DNA of 64,000 bases from the NCBI RefSeq assembly GCF_009795715.1, contig NZ_WTCR01000015.1:62001-126000 (forward strand). Direction: 5' to 3'. Made by a program: the position numbers and the translations under genes. Origin of the DNA: Labilibaculum euxinicum. Its GTDB lineage: Bacteria > Bacteroidota > Bacteroidia > Bacteroidales > Marinifilaceae. Shown here piece after piece: positions 53,881 through 63,440 of the stretch (within the stretch, counting starts at the first letter, position 1; the number at the start of each line of letters is the position of its first letter). Below the pieces are notes generated by a model. That model was not told the origin of the DNA and did not search any database. It saw only the letters and a list, made by a program, of their open reading frames with translations.

Positions 53881-56800
53881 TTATTCACTAACTTTTTCAA
53901 TCTTAATAAAGCTCTCTACACCCTGCTCAATCTCCACTGCTTTAGCTTCATTATCAGCTAATTTTTCAACTAATTCAATACTTACGGCTAAAGTTTGTGT
54001 TCCAATGTATTCTTTATGAGCAAGTACAGCATCATTAATAGAATCATGCATCATAATTTGAAGCTTAATTTTATCGGTTACATCAAAATCGCTGTCCTTC
54101 CTTAAATTCTGAATTCTATTGATAAACTCACGGGCAATTCCTTCTTTACGCAATTCTTCGGTTATGTTTACGTCCATTGCAACAGTAAGTTTCCCTTCAT
54201 TGGCAACTAACCACCCTGGAATATCTTCAGAAACAATTTCTACATCTTCAGGAGTCAGGCTGACATTTTCATTGTTTACCACAATCGTGTAACTACCTGC
54301 TTTTTCGAAAGCAAGAATATCTTCCTGATTCATTTTACCAATTTCAGCAGCAATTTGTTTCATTATCTTACCATGCTTTGGCCCTAAGGTCTTAAAGTTA
54401 GGCTTGATATTTTTTACTAAAACACCTGTTGTATCGGTAATGAATTCCATTTCCTTCACATTAATTTCTGAAAGAACGATATTCTTAATAGCCTCTAACT
54501 GAGGCACCATTGAATCATCAAGAATTGGAATAATAATCTTTTGCAGAGGCTGACGAACACGTATTTTCACTTTACGGCGCAATCCAAGTGACATTGACGA
54601 AATCTTCTGTGCCATATCCATTCTTTCTTCCAATTCAGAATCAATTACTTCCGGATCGTATTTAGGGAAATTCACCAAATGAACCGATTCTTCAGTAAAA
54701 CGACCGGTTACTGAATTCAGATCTTTAAACAATTGATCCATATAGAAAGGAGCAATTGGTGAAGCCAATACAGAAATAGTCTCTAAACATCTGTAAAGAG
54801 TTTGGTAAGCAGAAATTTTATCGGTAGAATAGTCGCCGCCCCAATATCTTTTTCGACACAAACGAACGTACCAGTTTGATAGATTTTCATTTACAAAATT
54901 CTGAATTGCACGACCGGCACGAGTTGGCTCGTAGGCTTCATAACACTCTTCAACTTCTTTAATTAAGGAGTTCAACAGAGAAAGAACCCAACGATCAATT
55001 TCAGGACGCTGTTCCATTGGCACGTCAGCTTCAGAATAAGTAAATCCATCAACATTCGCATACAATTGGAAGAAACTATAAGTATTGTAAAGTGTTCCGA
55101 AGAATTTACGACGAACTTCTTCCACACCACCTAAATCAAATTTCAAGTTATCCCAAGGCTGAGCATTGGTAATCATATACCAACGCAATGGATCCGAACC
55201 ATATTTTTCAATGGTTGAAAATGGATCAACTGCATTTCCAAGACGTTTAGACATCTTATTGCCTTTTGCATCCAGCACCAAACCGTTGGAGATGATATTT
55301 TCGAAAGCAACTCCATCGAAACACATGGTTGCAATGGCATGCAAAGTAAAGAACCATCCACGTGTTTGATCCACACCTTCGGCAATAAACTGAGCTGGGA
55401 ACAACTTGTCGAAATTCTCTTTGTTTTCGAAAGGATAATGTTGCTGCGCATATGGCATAGCTCCTGAATCGAACCAAACATCAATCAAATCGAGCTCACG
55501 AACCAATTTTTGACCAGTCTCACTCACCAAAATCAAACCATCAACATATGGACGGTGTAAATCGAATTTCTCGTAATTCTCTTTGCTGTTATCACCTTCA
55601 ATGTAATCAGCCAAAATATTTTCAGTCATGAAACCGGCAGCCATCGATTTTTCAATCTCAGCTTTCAATTCAGCAACCGAACCAATACATTTAATCTCAG
55701 CACGATCCTCACTTACCCAAATTGGAAGTGGAGTTCCCCAATAACGGGAACGGGAAAGATTCCAATCCTGCAGATTCTCCAACCACTTTCCAAAACGACC
55801 TTCACCTGTTGATTTAGGTTTCCAGTTAATGGTTTTATTTAGTTCGATCATACGATCGCGGACTTTTGTAGTTTCAATAAACCATGAATCCAATGGATAG
55901 TAAAGAATTGGCTTATCTGTTCTCCAGCAATGTGGATAGTTGTGAATATGTTTCTCAACTTTAAAAGCCAGACTTTGTTTCTTCAGGGCAACAGCAATGT
56001 CGATATCTAAAGTCGCATCATCATCTGTTAAAGTTGAATCGTAAGCATTTTTCACAAAACGACCGGCATACTCACCGTAAGCATCAACATTCACAAATTC
56101 TTTTACAAACTCCTCGCTCAAGTCTTCAATTTTGAAGAACTTACCGGTACGATCAACCATTGGCTGCATTTTACCTTCTTTATCGCGAAGAATTAATGGT
56201 GAGATACCAGCCACTTTGGCAACCCTGTCATCATCCGCACCAAAAGTTGGAGCGATATGAACAATACCTGTACCATCTTCTGTTGTAACAAAATCACCTA
56301 AAATTACGCGGAAAGCATCACCTTCAGGTTTTACCAAAGGCATTAATTGCTCGTAACGAACCCCTTCCAAATCGGCTCCTACATGTTCCGAAAGCATTTT
56401 GTAGGTTAAACGCTTATCGCCAACTTCATATTCTCCCAATTCAAGTCCTTCGTATTTTTTATCAAAAAAATTGTAGAACAAATTTTTAGCCAGAATAACC
56501 ACACAAGGAATTCCTGTATACGGATTAAAAGTGCGAACACGAACGTATTCGATTTTTGGACCAACAGCCAAAGCGGTATTCGAAGGAAGTGTCCATGGAG
56601 TAGTTGTCCATGCAATAAAATAGGCATCGCAATCTATTCCTTCGTAAAGGAATTCGCTTTTCTCATCGCGGGTCACTTTAAACATACCTACAGCTGTAGT
56701 ATCTTTCACATCCTTGTAGCAACCAGGCTGATTTAACTCATGAGTTGATAAACCGGTACCTGCTGCAGGAGAAAACGGTTGGATTGTATATCCTTTGTAT

Positions 56801-57321
56801 AATAAATCTTTTTCAAACAGTTGTTTCAACAACCACCAAAGTGTTTCAATGTAACGGTTATCGTAGGTAATGTACGGCTCTTCCATATTTACCCAATACC
56901 CCATTTTTGAGGTTAAATCTTCCCACTCACGGGTATATTTCATTACATTGGTACGACAGGCCAGATTGTAATCATCAACCGAGATTTTAGTCCCAATATC
57001 TTCTTTGGTAATTCCCAATTCTTTCTCAACACCAAGCTCTACCGGCAGACCATGAGTATCCCATCCTGCTTTACGATTCACCTGAAATCCCTTCAAAGTT
57101 TTGTATCTGCACACAATATCTTTAAGAGCGCGAGCCATAACATGGTGGATACCCGGCATACCATTTGCCGAAGGTGGTCCTTCATAAAATACAAAAGTGG
57201 GATTGCCTTCGCGAGTCTGCAAACTCTTCTCGAATGTGTTATTTTCATTCCAATCTTTTAGAATATCCTTGTTGACCTGTGATAGATCAAGATTCTTGTA
57301 CTCTGGGAATTTAGTGCTCAT
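53881..57321 (-). CDS. ileS: Isoleucyl-tRNA synthetase
   Basis: 1146-residue class I synthetase. The HIGH region is PPSANGMPGIHHVMAR (near residue 50), the CP1 editing domain lies at about 200-450 with WTTTPWTLPSNTALAV, and the KMSKS loop is KMSKRLGN. The tRNA-binding C-terminus (about 700-1140) includes SNWYVRLCRKRYW. The length and lack of C-terminal zinc cysteines fit the eukaryote-like (IleS2) or Bacteroidota form, which is often mupirocin tolerant; this last point is inference. It is the first gene of the ileS-dksA-like-lspA operon. Confidence 0.96.
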   Translation of the reverse strand: MSTKFPEYKNLDLSQVNKDILKDWNENNTFEKSLQTREGNPTFVFYEGPPSANGMPGIHHVMARALKDIVCRYKTLKGFQVNRKAGWDTHGLPVELGVEKELGITKEDIGTKISVDDYNLACRTNVMKYTREWEDLTSKMGYWVNMEEPYITYDNRYIETLWWLLKQLFEKDLLYKGYTIQPFSPAAGTGLSTHELNQPGCYKDVKDTTAVGMFKVTRDEKSEFLYEGIDCDAYFIAWTTTPWTLPSNTALAVGPKIEYVRVRTFNPYTGIPCVVILAKNLFYNFFDKKYEGLELGEYEVGDKRLTYKMLSEHVGADLEGVRYEQLMPLVKPEGDAFRVILGDFVTTEDGTGIVHIAPTFGADDDRVAKVAGISPLILRDKEGKMQPMVDRTGKFFKIEDLSEEFVKEFVNVDAYGEYAGRFVKNAYDSTLTDDDATLDIDIAVALKKQSLAFKVEKHIHNYPHCWRTDKPILYYPLDSWFIETTKVRDRMIELNKTINWKPKSTGEGRFGKWLENLQDWNLSRSRYWGTPLPIWVSEDRAEIKCIGSVAELKAEIEKSMAAGFMTENILADYIEGDNSKENYEKFDLHRPYVDGLILVSETGQKLVRELDLIDVWFDSGAMPYAQQHYPFENKENFDKLFPAQFIAEGVDQTRGWFFTLHAIATMCFDGVAFENIISNGLVLDAKGNKMSKRLGNAVDPFSTIEKYGSDPLRWYMITNAQPWDNLKFDLGGVEEVRRKFFGTLYNTYSFFQLYANVDGFTYSEADVPMEQRPEIDRWVLSLLNSLIKEVEECYEAYEPTRAGRAIQNFVNENLSNWYVRLCRKRYWGGDYSTDKISAYQTLYRCLETISVLASPIAPFYMDQLFKDLNSVTGRFTEESVHLVNFPKYDPEVIDSELEERMDMAQKISSMSLGLRRKVKIRVRQPLQKIIIPILDDSMVPQLEAIKNIVLSEINVKEMEFITDTTGVLVKNIKPNFKTLGPKHGKIMKQIAAEIGKMNQEDILAFEKAGSYTIVVNNENVSLTPEDVEIVSEDIPGWLVANEGKLTVAMDVNITEELRKEGIAREFINRIQNLRKDSDFDVTDKIKLQIMMHDSINDAVLAHKEYIGTQTLAVSIELVEKLADNEAKAVEIEQGVESFIKIEKVSE

Positions 57322-57462
57322 TTATTGTAAAATTTATCTTGTATTCGCTAATACCGATTCTCATTCGTATTCATCATTAATCCGTGCAAATTAGATACTG
57401 ATTGACAAATGTCTACCGACATTATTCCGACTAAAATTATCTTATCTGTTATAAAAAGTTTA

Positions 57463-57470
57463 CAAATATA
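57463..57470 (-). promoter_or_regulatory. Promoter -7 element for the ileS operon
   Basis: The minus strand reads TATATTTG, a perfect consensus match, giving a leader of about 137 nt. No TTG is at the right distance. Confidence 0.4.
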
Positions 57471-57622
57471 GAAAAATTACAAGAATTGATGGTCATAGTG
57501 ATTGTAGAATCAAGGGACTAAGCTCTATTTAATCAGCAATAAAAGTTGATTTTTTTAGAGCCTTTGCTGATTGCTTATAATTCGAAATTATAAGATCTGT
57601 TTTCGGTTTGAATCTGAAAGTG

Positions 57623-57663
57623 GGAAAAAAAAGATCTCCTAAACATTGCTGTTCAGGAGATCC
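57623..57663 (-). terminator. Terminator of the 81-residue membrane protein gene
   Basis: gatctcct / aggagatc arms with a 14-nt loop. On the minus strand the stem is followed by a run of eight T. Confidence 0.75.
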
Positions 57664-57752
57664 ATTTATCAGGCCTTACTTCATCTAACCATAGCTTTAT
57701 TATATGTGTGTCTTATCTAAGAAGTAAATCAAAAATAGCTATACTACCTCTA

Positions 57753-57998
57753 TTAAGGTAGATATAACTCTTTCATCCATTTAACATGCCAAAAAGGGAT
57801 AAATAATTTCCATGATTGTCTCTTAGTAATTACCTGCTTAGATATTAAACGTAATCCGTCAATGATAGGTCTATATATTAAAGCATAGATCAATATAGCT
57901 ATTACAAACCCAACGTTGTTTTCATTAGACAATAAATAATACATTAAAATACCTAGTCCAATCATGAACGCTAAATAATAAATAAATATATTTTTCAT
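57753..57998 (-). CDS. Small membrane protein of unknown function
   Basis: 81 residues with two hydrophobic helices (about 3-22 and 28-46), then an amphipathic basic segment (RLISKQVITKRQSWKLF) and a C-terminal aromatic stretch FWHVKWMKELYLP. No signal cleavage site is evident. It has its own terminator and a 300-bp leader region, which supports it being a real single gene. I do not recognise the family. Confidence 0.6.
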   Translation of the reverse strand: MKNIFIYYLAFMIGLGILMYYLLSNENNVGFVIAILIYALIYRPIIDGLRLISKQVITKRQSWKLFIPFWHVKWMKELYLP

Positions 57999-58320
57999 TT
58001 GCTAGTATAAATTTTTCCGATACTGTGTATAATAACAGGAAAATCAGAAATTAGGGTGACAAGCCTTTGGCTTATTTTCATAAAAAAAAATAAAACACAT
58101 GACAAAAAACATAAATATCTAATATACTGAACTCAAAATTCTTTCTGATGCAATTGAAAAAACATAAGATAAACAAGGAATTTAACTTCTAATCCTAGAA
58201 GTTCCAATTAAAGTGAATTTTATTATCTAACTCTTATGAGGGTTTTACTATCTATTTTAAAATTCTTAAATTCACAGAACAAAAATTGCTTATTACACAC
58301 TTCACTAAATATAAAACAGC
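57999..58320. other. AT-rich divergent intergenic region
   Basis: 322 bp. Two short hairpins are visible: aagcc / ggctt near 58061 and aacttct / agaagtt at 58183-58202. No convincing promoter, gene or RNA element. Confidence 0.45.
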
Positions 58321-58731
58321 ATGACAACTATCAAATCAAAATACCTTGGCGATTTACGGACTGAGTGCATTCATTTGCAATCGGGCAATAAAATTTTAAC
58401 CGATGCACCAACTGATAATCAAGGAAAAGGAGAAGCATTTTCGCCTACCGATTTGCTGGCCGCTTCACTGGGTTCCTGCATTATGACCATTATGGGAATT
58501 GTTGCCCGCGATAACAATATTGACATTACCGGAACCGAGCTGGATATCACTAAAATTATGGCGAGTGATCCGAGAAGAGTTGATGAAGTTGTAGTTGAAT
58601 TCAATTTCCCGAATAAAAAATATACTGCAGAGGAAAAACAAATTATTGAAAGCGTTGCAGGAACCAGCCCGGTCCCCTTAAGTGTTCACTCTCAATTGAC
58701 ACAAACCATTAAATTAAACTGGCCGAAATAG
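58321..58731 (+). CDS. OsmC-family protein with one catalytic cysteine missing
   Basis: 136 residues of the OsmC/Ohr peroxidase fold: GEAFSPTDLLAASLGSCIMTIMG with the first conserved Cys at residue 53, then the helix-strand core. The second cysteine of the usual CPV motif is Ser (AGTSPVPLSVH). OsmC enzymes reduce organic hydroperoxides through the Cys pair, so classical activity is doubtful. It may still bind a hydroperoxide or act with an external thiol. The SDR gene follows 65 bp downstream on the same strand. Confidence 0.88.
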   Translation: MTTIKSKYLGDLRTECIHLQSGNKILTDAPTDNQGKGEAFSPTDLLAASLGSCIMTIMGIVARDNNIDITGTELDITKIMASDPRRVDEVVVEFNFPNKKYTAEEKQIIESVAGTSPVPLSVHSQLTQTIKLNWPK

Positions 58732-58796
58732 GTTTCATTTTTCATGCTTTAATTCATCCCCCTAATTTTTCGGGGATATTTACTTAATAATATTCT

Positions 58797-59819
58797 ATGA
58801 TTTTAGTTACCGGTGGAACTGGTCTTGTTGGTTCGCATTTACTATTCGATTTACTTTCGAAAGGCAATAAAGTTCGTGCACTAAAACGAAAAAACAGTAA
58901 TACAGGATTGGTACGAACCACTTTTTCTTTCTATGCAGAAAATGCTGATAAACTGTTTGATACCATCGAATGGTTCGATGGAGATATGTTGGATCCTTTC
59001 TCGCTGGAAGATGCGCTTGAAGGAATTGAAGATGTGTACCATTGTGCCGCCTTAGTCTCTTTTAAGAAGGAAGATGGTAAAAACATGCTGGATATTAATG
59101 TGGAAGGAACCCGAAATATTGTAAATGCTTGCCTGGATGCAAATATTAGAAAATTTTGCATGGTAAGTTCCGTTGCGGCCTTGGGTTCTCCTGAGGAAGG
59201 AGAAAATACCGTTTCTGAAAAAACTCCATGGAGTCCGGAAGAAAAAAGATCAGGCTACTCAAACAGTAAATTTAGATCAGAATTAGAAGTATGGAGAGGA
59301 GTAGAAGAAGGTTTAAATGCGGTTATTGTGAATCCTTCTATTATTTTGGGTCCCGGTAAATGGGACAAAGGAAGTTCTTTGTTTTTTAGCTCCGTTGCCA
59401 AAGGCTTAAAATACTACACCAAAGGAATTTCGGGCTATGTTGATGTTCGTGACGTAAGTCGTTCGATGATAGAATTGATGGAAAGTGACATTGCAAATGA
59501 ACGCTTTGTTCTAAACAGCGAGAATTGCAGCTATGAATTTATTTTAAAAACCATTGCTAAATATTTGGGAATTGAAGGTCCTACCAAATTTGCAAACGAA
59601 AAATTAACCGAAATTGCCTGGAGACTCGCTTATCTAAAAAGAATATTCCTTTTTAAGTCTTCCGGATTTACAAAAGAAACTGCCCTGGCATCTCACAATA
59701 TAAAATACTACTCGAACCAGAAAATAAAAGAGGCTTTGAATTTTGAGTTTATTCCTGTTGAGAAGAGTATTGAGGATACGTTGAAGCACTACCCCAAACA
59801 AAAAGTCGTAACAATATAG
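58797..59819 (+). CDS. Extended SDR NAD-dependent epimerase/dehydratase
   Basis: 340 residues. NAD-binding TGGTGLVGSHL lies at residues 5-15. A DGDMLDP motif and VYHCAALVSF follow. The catalytic Tyr-Lys pair is in GYSNSKFRSE. The PSIILGPG segment and the C-terminal substrate-binding region resemble dihydroflavonol-4-reductase-like or sterol-dehydrogenase-like SDRs in Bacteroidota. The substrate is unknown. It converges with the next gene, leaving only 6 bp between stops. Confidence 0.88.
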   Translation: MILVTGGTGLVGSHLLFDLLSKGNKVRALKRKNSNTGLVRTTFSFYAENADKLFDTIEWFDGDMLDPFSLEDALEGIEDVYHCAALVSFKKEDGKNMLDINVEGTRNIVNACLDANIRKFCMVSSVAALGSPEEGENTVSEKTPWSPEEKRSGYSNSKFRSELEVWRGVEEGLNAVIVNPSIILGPGKWDKGSSLFFSSVAKGLKYYTKGISGYVDVRDVSRSMIELMESDIANERFVLNSENCSYEFILKTIAKYLGIEGPTKFANEKLTEIAWRLAYLKRIFLFKSSGFTKETALASHNIKYYSNQKIKEALNFEFIPVEKSIEDTLKHYPKQKVVTI

Positions 59820-59825
59820 CAACGG

Positions 59826-61043
59826 TTATTCAAAAATAATTTTGAGACTCCAATTAGAATCAATTCGCCTCCCCCGCCATCTTGCAGTAGTCCATTTAAA
59901 CGTATCAACCATATATCTGGCCAAATATTCTTTATTTATCTTGTCATCACAAATAATATCAATGAGCTTAGTTTGTCCAAATTTATCAATTACGAAATAC
60001 ACTTCTGCTTCACATTTTCTCAGTTTCCTTTTACTATTTAAAGATGATACTAATGTTACATAGGAATTTCTCAGACCTCCAATCGCAGAAGGTAAATTAG
60101 AAATCAATGGATTAAAATTCGAAAACTCACATACAAGCCAAACATTAATCTTTGAAGAATCTCTAACCTTTGGAAATTGATCTAGGTAACAAGTTGAATC
60201 AATTCGAATTTCACCGCTTTTAGCAACAATTAAATCGGGTAGATAATATGTGTTTTTCTTTAGCTTAAAATTGATTGTTTGATCTTTATTATCTGTGACT
60301 TTTATGATTTGAGGTTCATAATTAAAATTGAAGACATCAATTTTTTTAATACTATCGATCTCGAAATAATATTTTCCATCAAAATCCGTAGTTTCGTAAT
60401 ATTTTAAAGAATCAAATTGATTATAAGCTAAGAATAATACTCCTGGTAGAGATTCTCCTTCTGTATTTCTGACCTCTCCTTTTAATGTTTCTATTTTTAG
60501 GTGTTTATCCCAACTCTTAGGATGAAAATGAATTGACTTAATTAAAAGACTATCGAGGTTTTCTTTAACAGTTAAATGAATCCCTACTTTTTTATAAACA
60601 GCCACATTTTTTTTCTGTTTATATCGCTTTTCTTTTATGAATCCTAAATCTAGTATTCCCTTTTTAGTAAGCTTATTTGCATTCAATCCATCCTCGAAAA
60701 ACAATGAAGTATTATTGGTGTTTTTAATTGAAATTGTTTTTAATATATATTTATTCAGTGAATCTTGTATGCAAACAATTTCATAACTATTTGTTTCAAT
60801 CCAGTACTCATAATCTGTCCCTGAATCACAATCTCCATCCCAATGCACGATACAAGGCGAACCTAAGGAATCTATCTGTGACTTTGTTAAAATATCACTC
60901 AACTCTGTCATACCAATAACCAACGTATCTCGATTTAAGATGATAGTATCATTTTTGATTAAAACTTTGTCACGAATTTCCTGAGAATAGACAGAAAAAC
61001 AGCAAATCAATTGGAAAAAACTAGTAAGAATTATTCGACTCAT
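59826..61043 (-). CDS. Envelope protein with carboxypeptidase-like and TonB-C-like regions
   Basis: 405 residues from the ATG at 61043, chosen because the signal peptide MSRIILTSFFQLICCFSVYSQ begins there. An upstream start (61100) would add 19 residues. The N-terminal domain (about 25-170) contains the acidic loop VHWDGDCDSGTDYEYW. A carboxypeptidase-regulatory-like domain spans about 190-270 (LKGEVRNTEGESLPGVLF...DFDGKYYFEI). The C-terminal part (about 310-405), with CEAEVYFVIDKFGQTKLIDI, looks like a TonB C-terminal domain. It is probably periplasmic and may interact with outer-membrane partners. The function is unknown. Confidence 0.7.
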   Translation of the reverse strand: MSRIILTSFFQLICCFSVYSQEIRDKVLIKNDTIILNRDTLVIGMTELSDILTKSQIDSLGSPCIVHWDGDCDSGTDYEYWIETNSYEIVCIQDSLNKYILKTISIKNTNNTSLFFEDGLNANKLTKKGILDLGFIKEKRYKQKKNVAVYKKVGIHLTVKENLDSLLIKSIHFHPKSWDKHLKIETLKGEVRNTEGESLPGVLFLAYNQFDSLKYYETTDFDGKYYFEIDSIKKIDVFNFNYEPQIIKVTDNKDQTINFKLKKNTYYLPDLIVAKSGEIRIDSTCYLDQFPKVRDSSKINVWLVCEFSNFNPLISNLPSAIGGLRNSYVTLVSSLNSKRKLRKCEAEVYFVIDKFGQTKLIDIICDDKINKEYLARYMVDTFKWTTARWRGRRIDSNWSLKIIFE

Positions 61044-61102
61044 AAAGACATTTTTATTAGTCAATAAAACTAATAATTTTATAGTAAAGAATACTTTCAA
61101 AT

Positions 61103-61132
61103 GAAAAAAGCCAGATCGAATGATCTGCCTTT
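61103..61132 (-). terminator. Terminator after the XRE regulator gene
   Basis: cagatc / gatctg core with loop gaat and flanking partial pairs; T-run on the minus strand. Confidence 0.75.
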
Positions 61133-61246
61133 ACTGTTTCTAACTGTAAATAATTATTTTATAGCAACACAGCATATTCAAATCTAAGTTTAAAGTAGAC
61201 ACACTAGACAACCACATATTTTAAGCATTTAAATGCAATTTGTGAT

Positions 61247-61561
61247 TTACTTGTTACCACCCAAAAGTTGAATTACTTCTCGAAGCATTTTATTTTCTTG
61301 TTGCAATTGATCCATTTGTGGATCGACAGGATTAGTAATGTTTATTTCATCAGCCAGAACTTTAAAGAAATTCAATTGCAGTGCTTCACAAACTTCCCAA
61401 AGACGATCGATTTGCATGCTTGGTCGTTTTAGAATATGATACATGGAGTTTAGCCCAATGTTCATTTTATGTGCAAGTTCAGGAGCGCTTAATCCTTGTC
61501 GTTTCATTTCGAACCTAATTAGTTCGTTAATAGCAACTGAATTTTTAACTTTTCGTCTCAT
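61247..61561 (-). CDS. XRE-family helix-turn-helix regulator
   Basis: 104 residues. A Cro/C1-type helix-turn-helix occupies about 9-65 (FEMKRQGLSAPELAHKMNIGLNSMYHILKRPSMQIDRLWEVCEAL). A short C-terminal leucine-zipper-like helix (MDQLQQENKMLREVIQLL) should dimerise the protein. The region upstream has a close inverted repeat 30 bp before the ATG and three 21-bp direct repeats further out, suggesting self-regulation. It is not part of a visible phage or toxin-antitoxin pair. Confidence 0.88.
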   Translation of the reverse strand: MRRKVKNSVAINELIRFEMKRQGLSAPELAHKMNIGLNSMYHILKRPSMQIDRLWEVCEALQLNFFKVLADEINITNPVDPQMDQLQQENKMLREVIQLLGGNK

Positions 61562-61590
61562 AATGATTCATTTATGAATTAGCTTGACAA

Positions 61591-61608
61591 CACAATATTC
61601 TTATTGTG
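61591..61608 (-). promoter_or_regulatory. Inverted repeat, candidate XRE autoregulatory operator
   Basis: cacaata, spacer ttct, tattgtg: a perfect 7-bp inverted repeat 30 bp upstream of the regulator ATG. A TTGTCA-like hexamer lies beside it. A second repeat, attcat-tt-atgaat, is at 61566-61579. Confidence 0.5.
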
Positions 61609-61706
61609 ACAGGAATAAAGCTAACAATAATTAACTGATATTGCTATATTTTAGTATCAGAATATTACTTATTGGGAATAAAATAGGGTTTGATTTCGAT
61701 AAAATG

Positions 61707-61769
61707 TTATTTGAAAGTAGTAATATCTTATTTGAAGGTCTCGAATTATTATTTGAAAATATCAAATTA
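61707..61769. repeat. Three 21-bp direct repeats (iterons)
   Basis: Units start at 61707, 61728 and 61749 with core TTATTTGAA, spaced exactly 21 bp (two helical turns). They lie about 150-210 bp upstream of the XRE gene in an otherwise featureless AT-rich region. Confidence 0.65.
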
Positions 61770-61854
61770 TTAATTGCCATCGGATGATTGTTATTCTTTA
61801 GCACTAGTTTATTAATTTATGGTGTTACTACCAGATACTTAACAAAGCTTCCTT

Positions 61855-62000
61855 TAAATGGGGAGGGAAAATGTTTCGTGCCATGTTGAAACTGGGTTTT
61901 GGGTTAGGGCCCCGAAAGCTTTCGGGGGAAGGGAAACCCCGCAACGAGGAACGAGTGAGGAGTTGAAATGGAAAGCCCGCCCCGCAGGGGAACCCCCAAA
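61855..62000. repeat. GC-rich non-coding element with strong palindrome
   Basis: About 145 bp far richer in G and C than its surroundings. It contains the perfect palindrome ccccgaaagctttcgggg (61910-61927). It also has a purine-rich strand with gaggaacgagtgaggag and a cccc-gca-gggg hairpin near its end. A 63-codon frame runs through it (61858-62049) but does not look coding. It resembles dispersed repeat or REP-like elements of the phylum. It ends shortly before the metK terminator. Confidence 0.6.
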
Positions 62001-62028
62001 TAAATTTTACTCCTTAAATAGTTGGCGT

Positions 62029-62066
62029 AAAAAAAGCCACTCCAAATAAGATGGAATGGCTTTGTA
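62029..62066 (-). terminator. Terminator after metK
   Basis: aagccactcca / tggaatggctt stem with one mismatch and loop aataaga; T-run on the minus strand (A-run on plus). Confidence 0.85.
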
Positions 62067-62086
62067 TATATTGTATTTGTTGTTGT

Positions 62087-63343
62087 TTACAAATTGAACG
62101 CTTTTTTTACTTTCTCGATATAGTCTAATTTTTCCCAAGTGAATAATTCCACTTCAAGCTCAACGCCATCAAAGTAAGGAGATTCAAATTTTTTCACTAC
62201 CATACGAGGTGTGCGTCCCATATGACCATAGGCCGCTGTTTCTTCGTAAATAGGGTTGCGTAATTTCAATCGTTGCTCAATAGCTGCCGGACGTAAGTCA
62301 AAAATCTCAGTAACTTTCTCAGCAATTTGACCATCGGTAAGGCTAAGATTCGATTTTCCGTAGGTATTTACATAAATCCCTACAGGCTCGGCAACACCGA
62401 TAGCATAAGACAGCTGAACCAACAACTCATCGGCAACTCCTGCTGCAACCAAATTCTTAGCAATATGACGGGCCGCATAAGCCGCCGAACGGTCAACTTT
62501 CGAAGGATCTTTTCCTGAGAATGCACCACCCCCGTGAGCGCCTTTTCCTCCATAAGTATCAACAATTATCTTACGGCCAGTTAAACCGGTATCACCATGA
62601 GGTCCGCCAATTACGAATTTTCCTGTTGGATTTACGTGCAAAATAAAGTTTTCATCAAACATCACCTGAATACGCTTCGGCAATTGCTTAATTACACGAG
62701 GTATCAAGATATTGCGAACGTCTTTCTTAATTTTAGCCAGCATCAACTCATCGTTCGGGCCAAAATCATCGTGCTGAGTAGAAACCACAATCGTGTGTAC
62801 TCTTTCGATGGTATCATCATCGGCGTACTGAATGGTAACCTGCGATTTTGAATCGGGACGAAGGTAGGTCATTTCTCTTCCTTCGCGGCGAATAGCTGCT
62901 AATTCTATCAGCAAACGATGCGAAAGCTCAAGAGCCAAAGGCATGTAATCGTCGGTTTCCCTGCATGCATAACCAAACATCATTCCCTGGTCGCCTGCTC
63001 CCTGTGTCATTGGATCTTCGCGATCTACACCACGGTTAATATCAGCTGATTGTTCGTGAATTGCAGACAATACACCACATGATGTGCCGTCGAACTGATA
63101 TTCACTTTTGGTATAACCAATACGGTTAATCACCTCACGAGCTACTTCCTGAGCATCGATATAGGTTTTGGTTTTTACTTCACCGGCAAGAACCACCTGT
63201 CCGGTAGTAACCAAGGTTTCCAAAGCAACTTTTGAGTTTGGGTCGAAAGCCAAAAACTTATCCAATAATGCATCTGAAATTTGATCAGAAACCTTATCCG
63301 GATGTCCTTCAGAAACTGATTCTGATGTGAATAAATATCCCAT
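62087..63343 (-). CDS. metK: S-adenosylmethionine synthetase
   Basis: Makes SAM from methionine and ATP. N-terminal [24 protein letters not shown] carries the His and Asp ligands for ATP and Mg. [12 protein letters not shown] and the [16 protein letters not shown] loop, with its Lys ligands, are intact. The 418-residue length is slightly above the bacterial average, usual for Bacteroidota. The leader contains a SAM-II riboswitch, so the product should repress its own gene. The start at 63343 ([17 protein letters not shown]) matches the family. Confidence 0.97.
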   Translation of the reverse strand: MGYLFTSESVSEGHPDKVSDQISDALLDKFLAFDPNSKVALETLVTTGQVVLAGEVKTKTYIDAQEVAREVINRIGYTKSEYQFDGTSCGVLSAIHEQSADINRGVDREDPMTQGAGDQGMMFGYACRETDDYMPLALELSHRLLIELAAIRREGREMTYLRPDSKSQVTIQYADDDTIERVHTIVVSTQHDDFGPNDELMLAKIKKDVRNILIPRVIKQLPKRIQVMFDENFILHVNPTGKFVIGGPHGDTGLTGRKIIVDTYGGKGAHGGGAFSGKDPSKVDRSAAYAARHIAKNLVAAGVADELLVQLSYAIGVAEPVGIYVNTYGKSNLSLTDGQIAEKVTEIFDLRPAAIEQRLKLRNPIYEETAAYGHMGRTPRMVVKKFESPYFDGVELEVELFTWEKLDYIEKVKKAFNL

Positions 63344-63420
63344 AATATTTTAATAATAATTAGTTGTGATGCCGATATCATCAATTGCATGAATGAAACC
63401 GACAGGCAATGTTGTTTAAG

Positions 63421-63440
63421 ATCATTAACTAAATAATGAT
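63421..63440 (-). promoter_or_regulatory. Leader hairpin in metK 5' region
   Basis: Arms atcatta / taatgat with a 6-nt loop, between the riboswitch and the metK ATG. It could help shape the expression platform, but no T-run follows, so it is not a standard terminator. Confidence 0.35.

Larger units (their letters stand above)
57322..57752. other. Non-coding region upstream of ileS
   Basis: 431 bp. It contains a -7 box for ileS (57463-57470), a 9-bp inverted repeat cttataatt / aattataag at 57574-57594, and a terminator for the small membrane-protein gene at 57625-57662. No T-box or other RNA motif is seen. Confidence 0.55.

Noticed and set aside
57322-57752. Possible T-box leader upstream of ileS
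   Set aside because: No specifier stem or T-box consensus could be found, and T-boxes are not expected in this phylum.
61858-62049. 63-codon plus-strand ORF through the GC-rich element
   Set aside because: Composition follows the palindromic element (Arg/Gly/Pro-rich), there is no domain or start context, and it ends inside the metK terminator.
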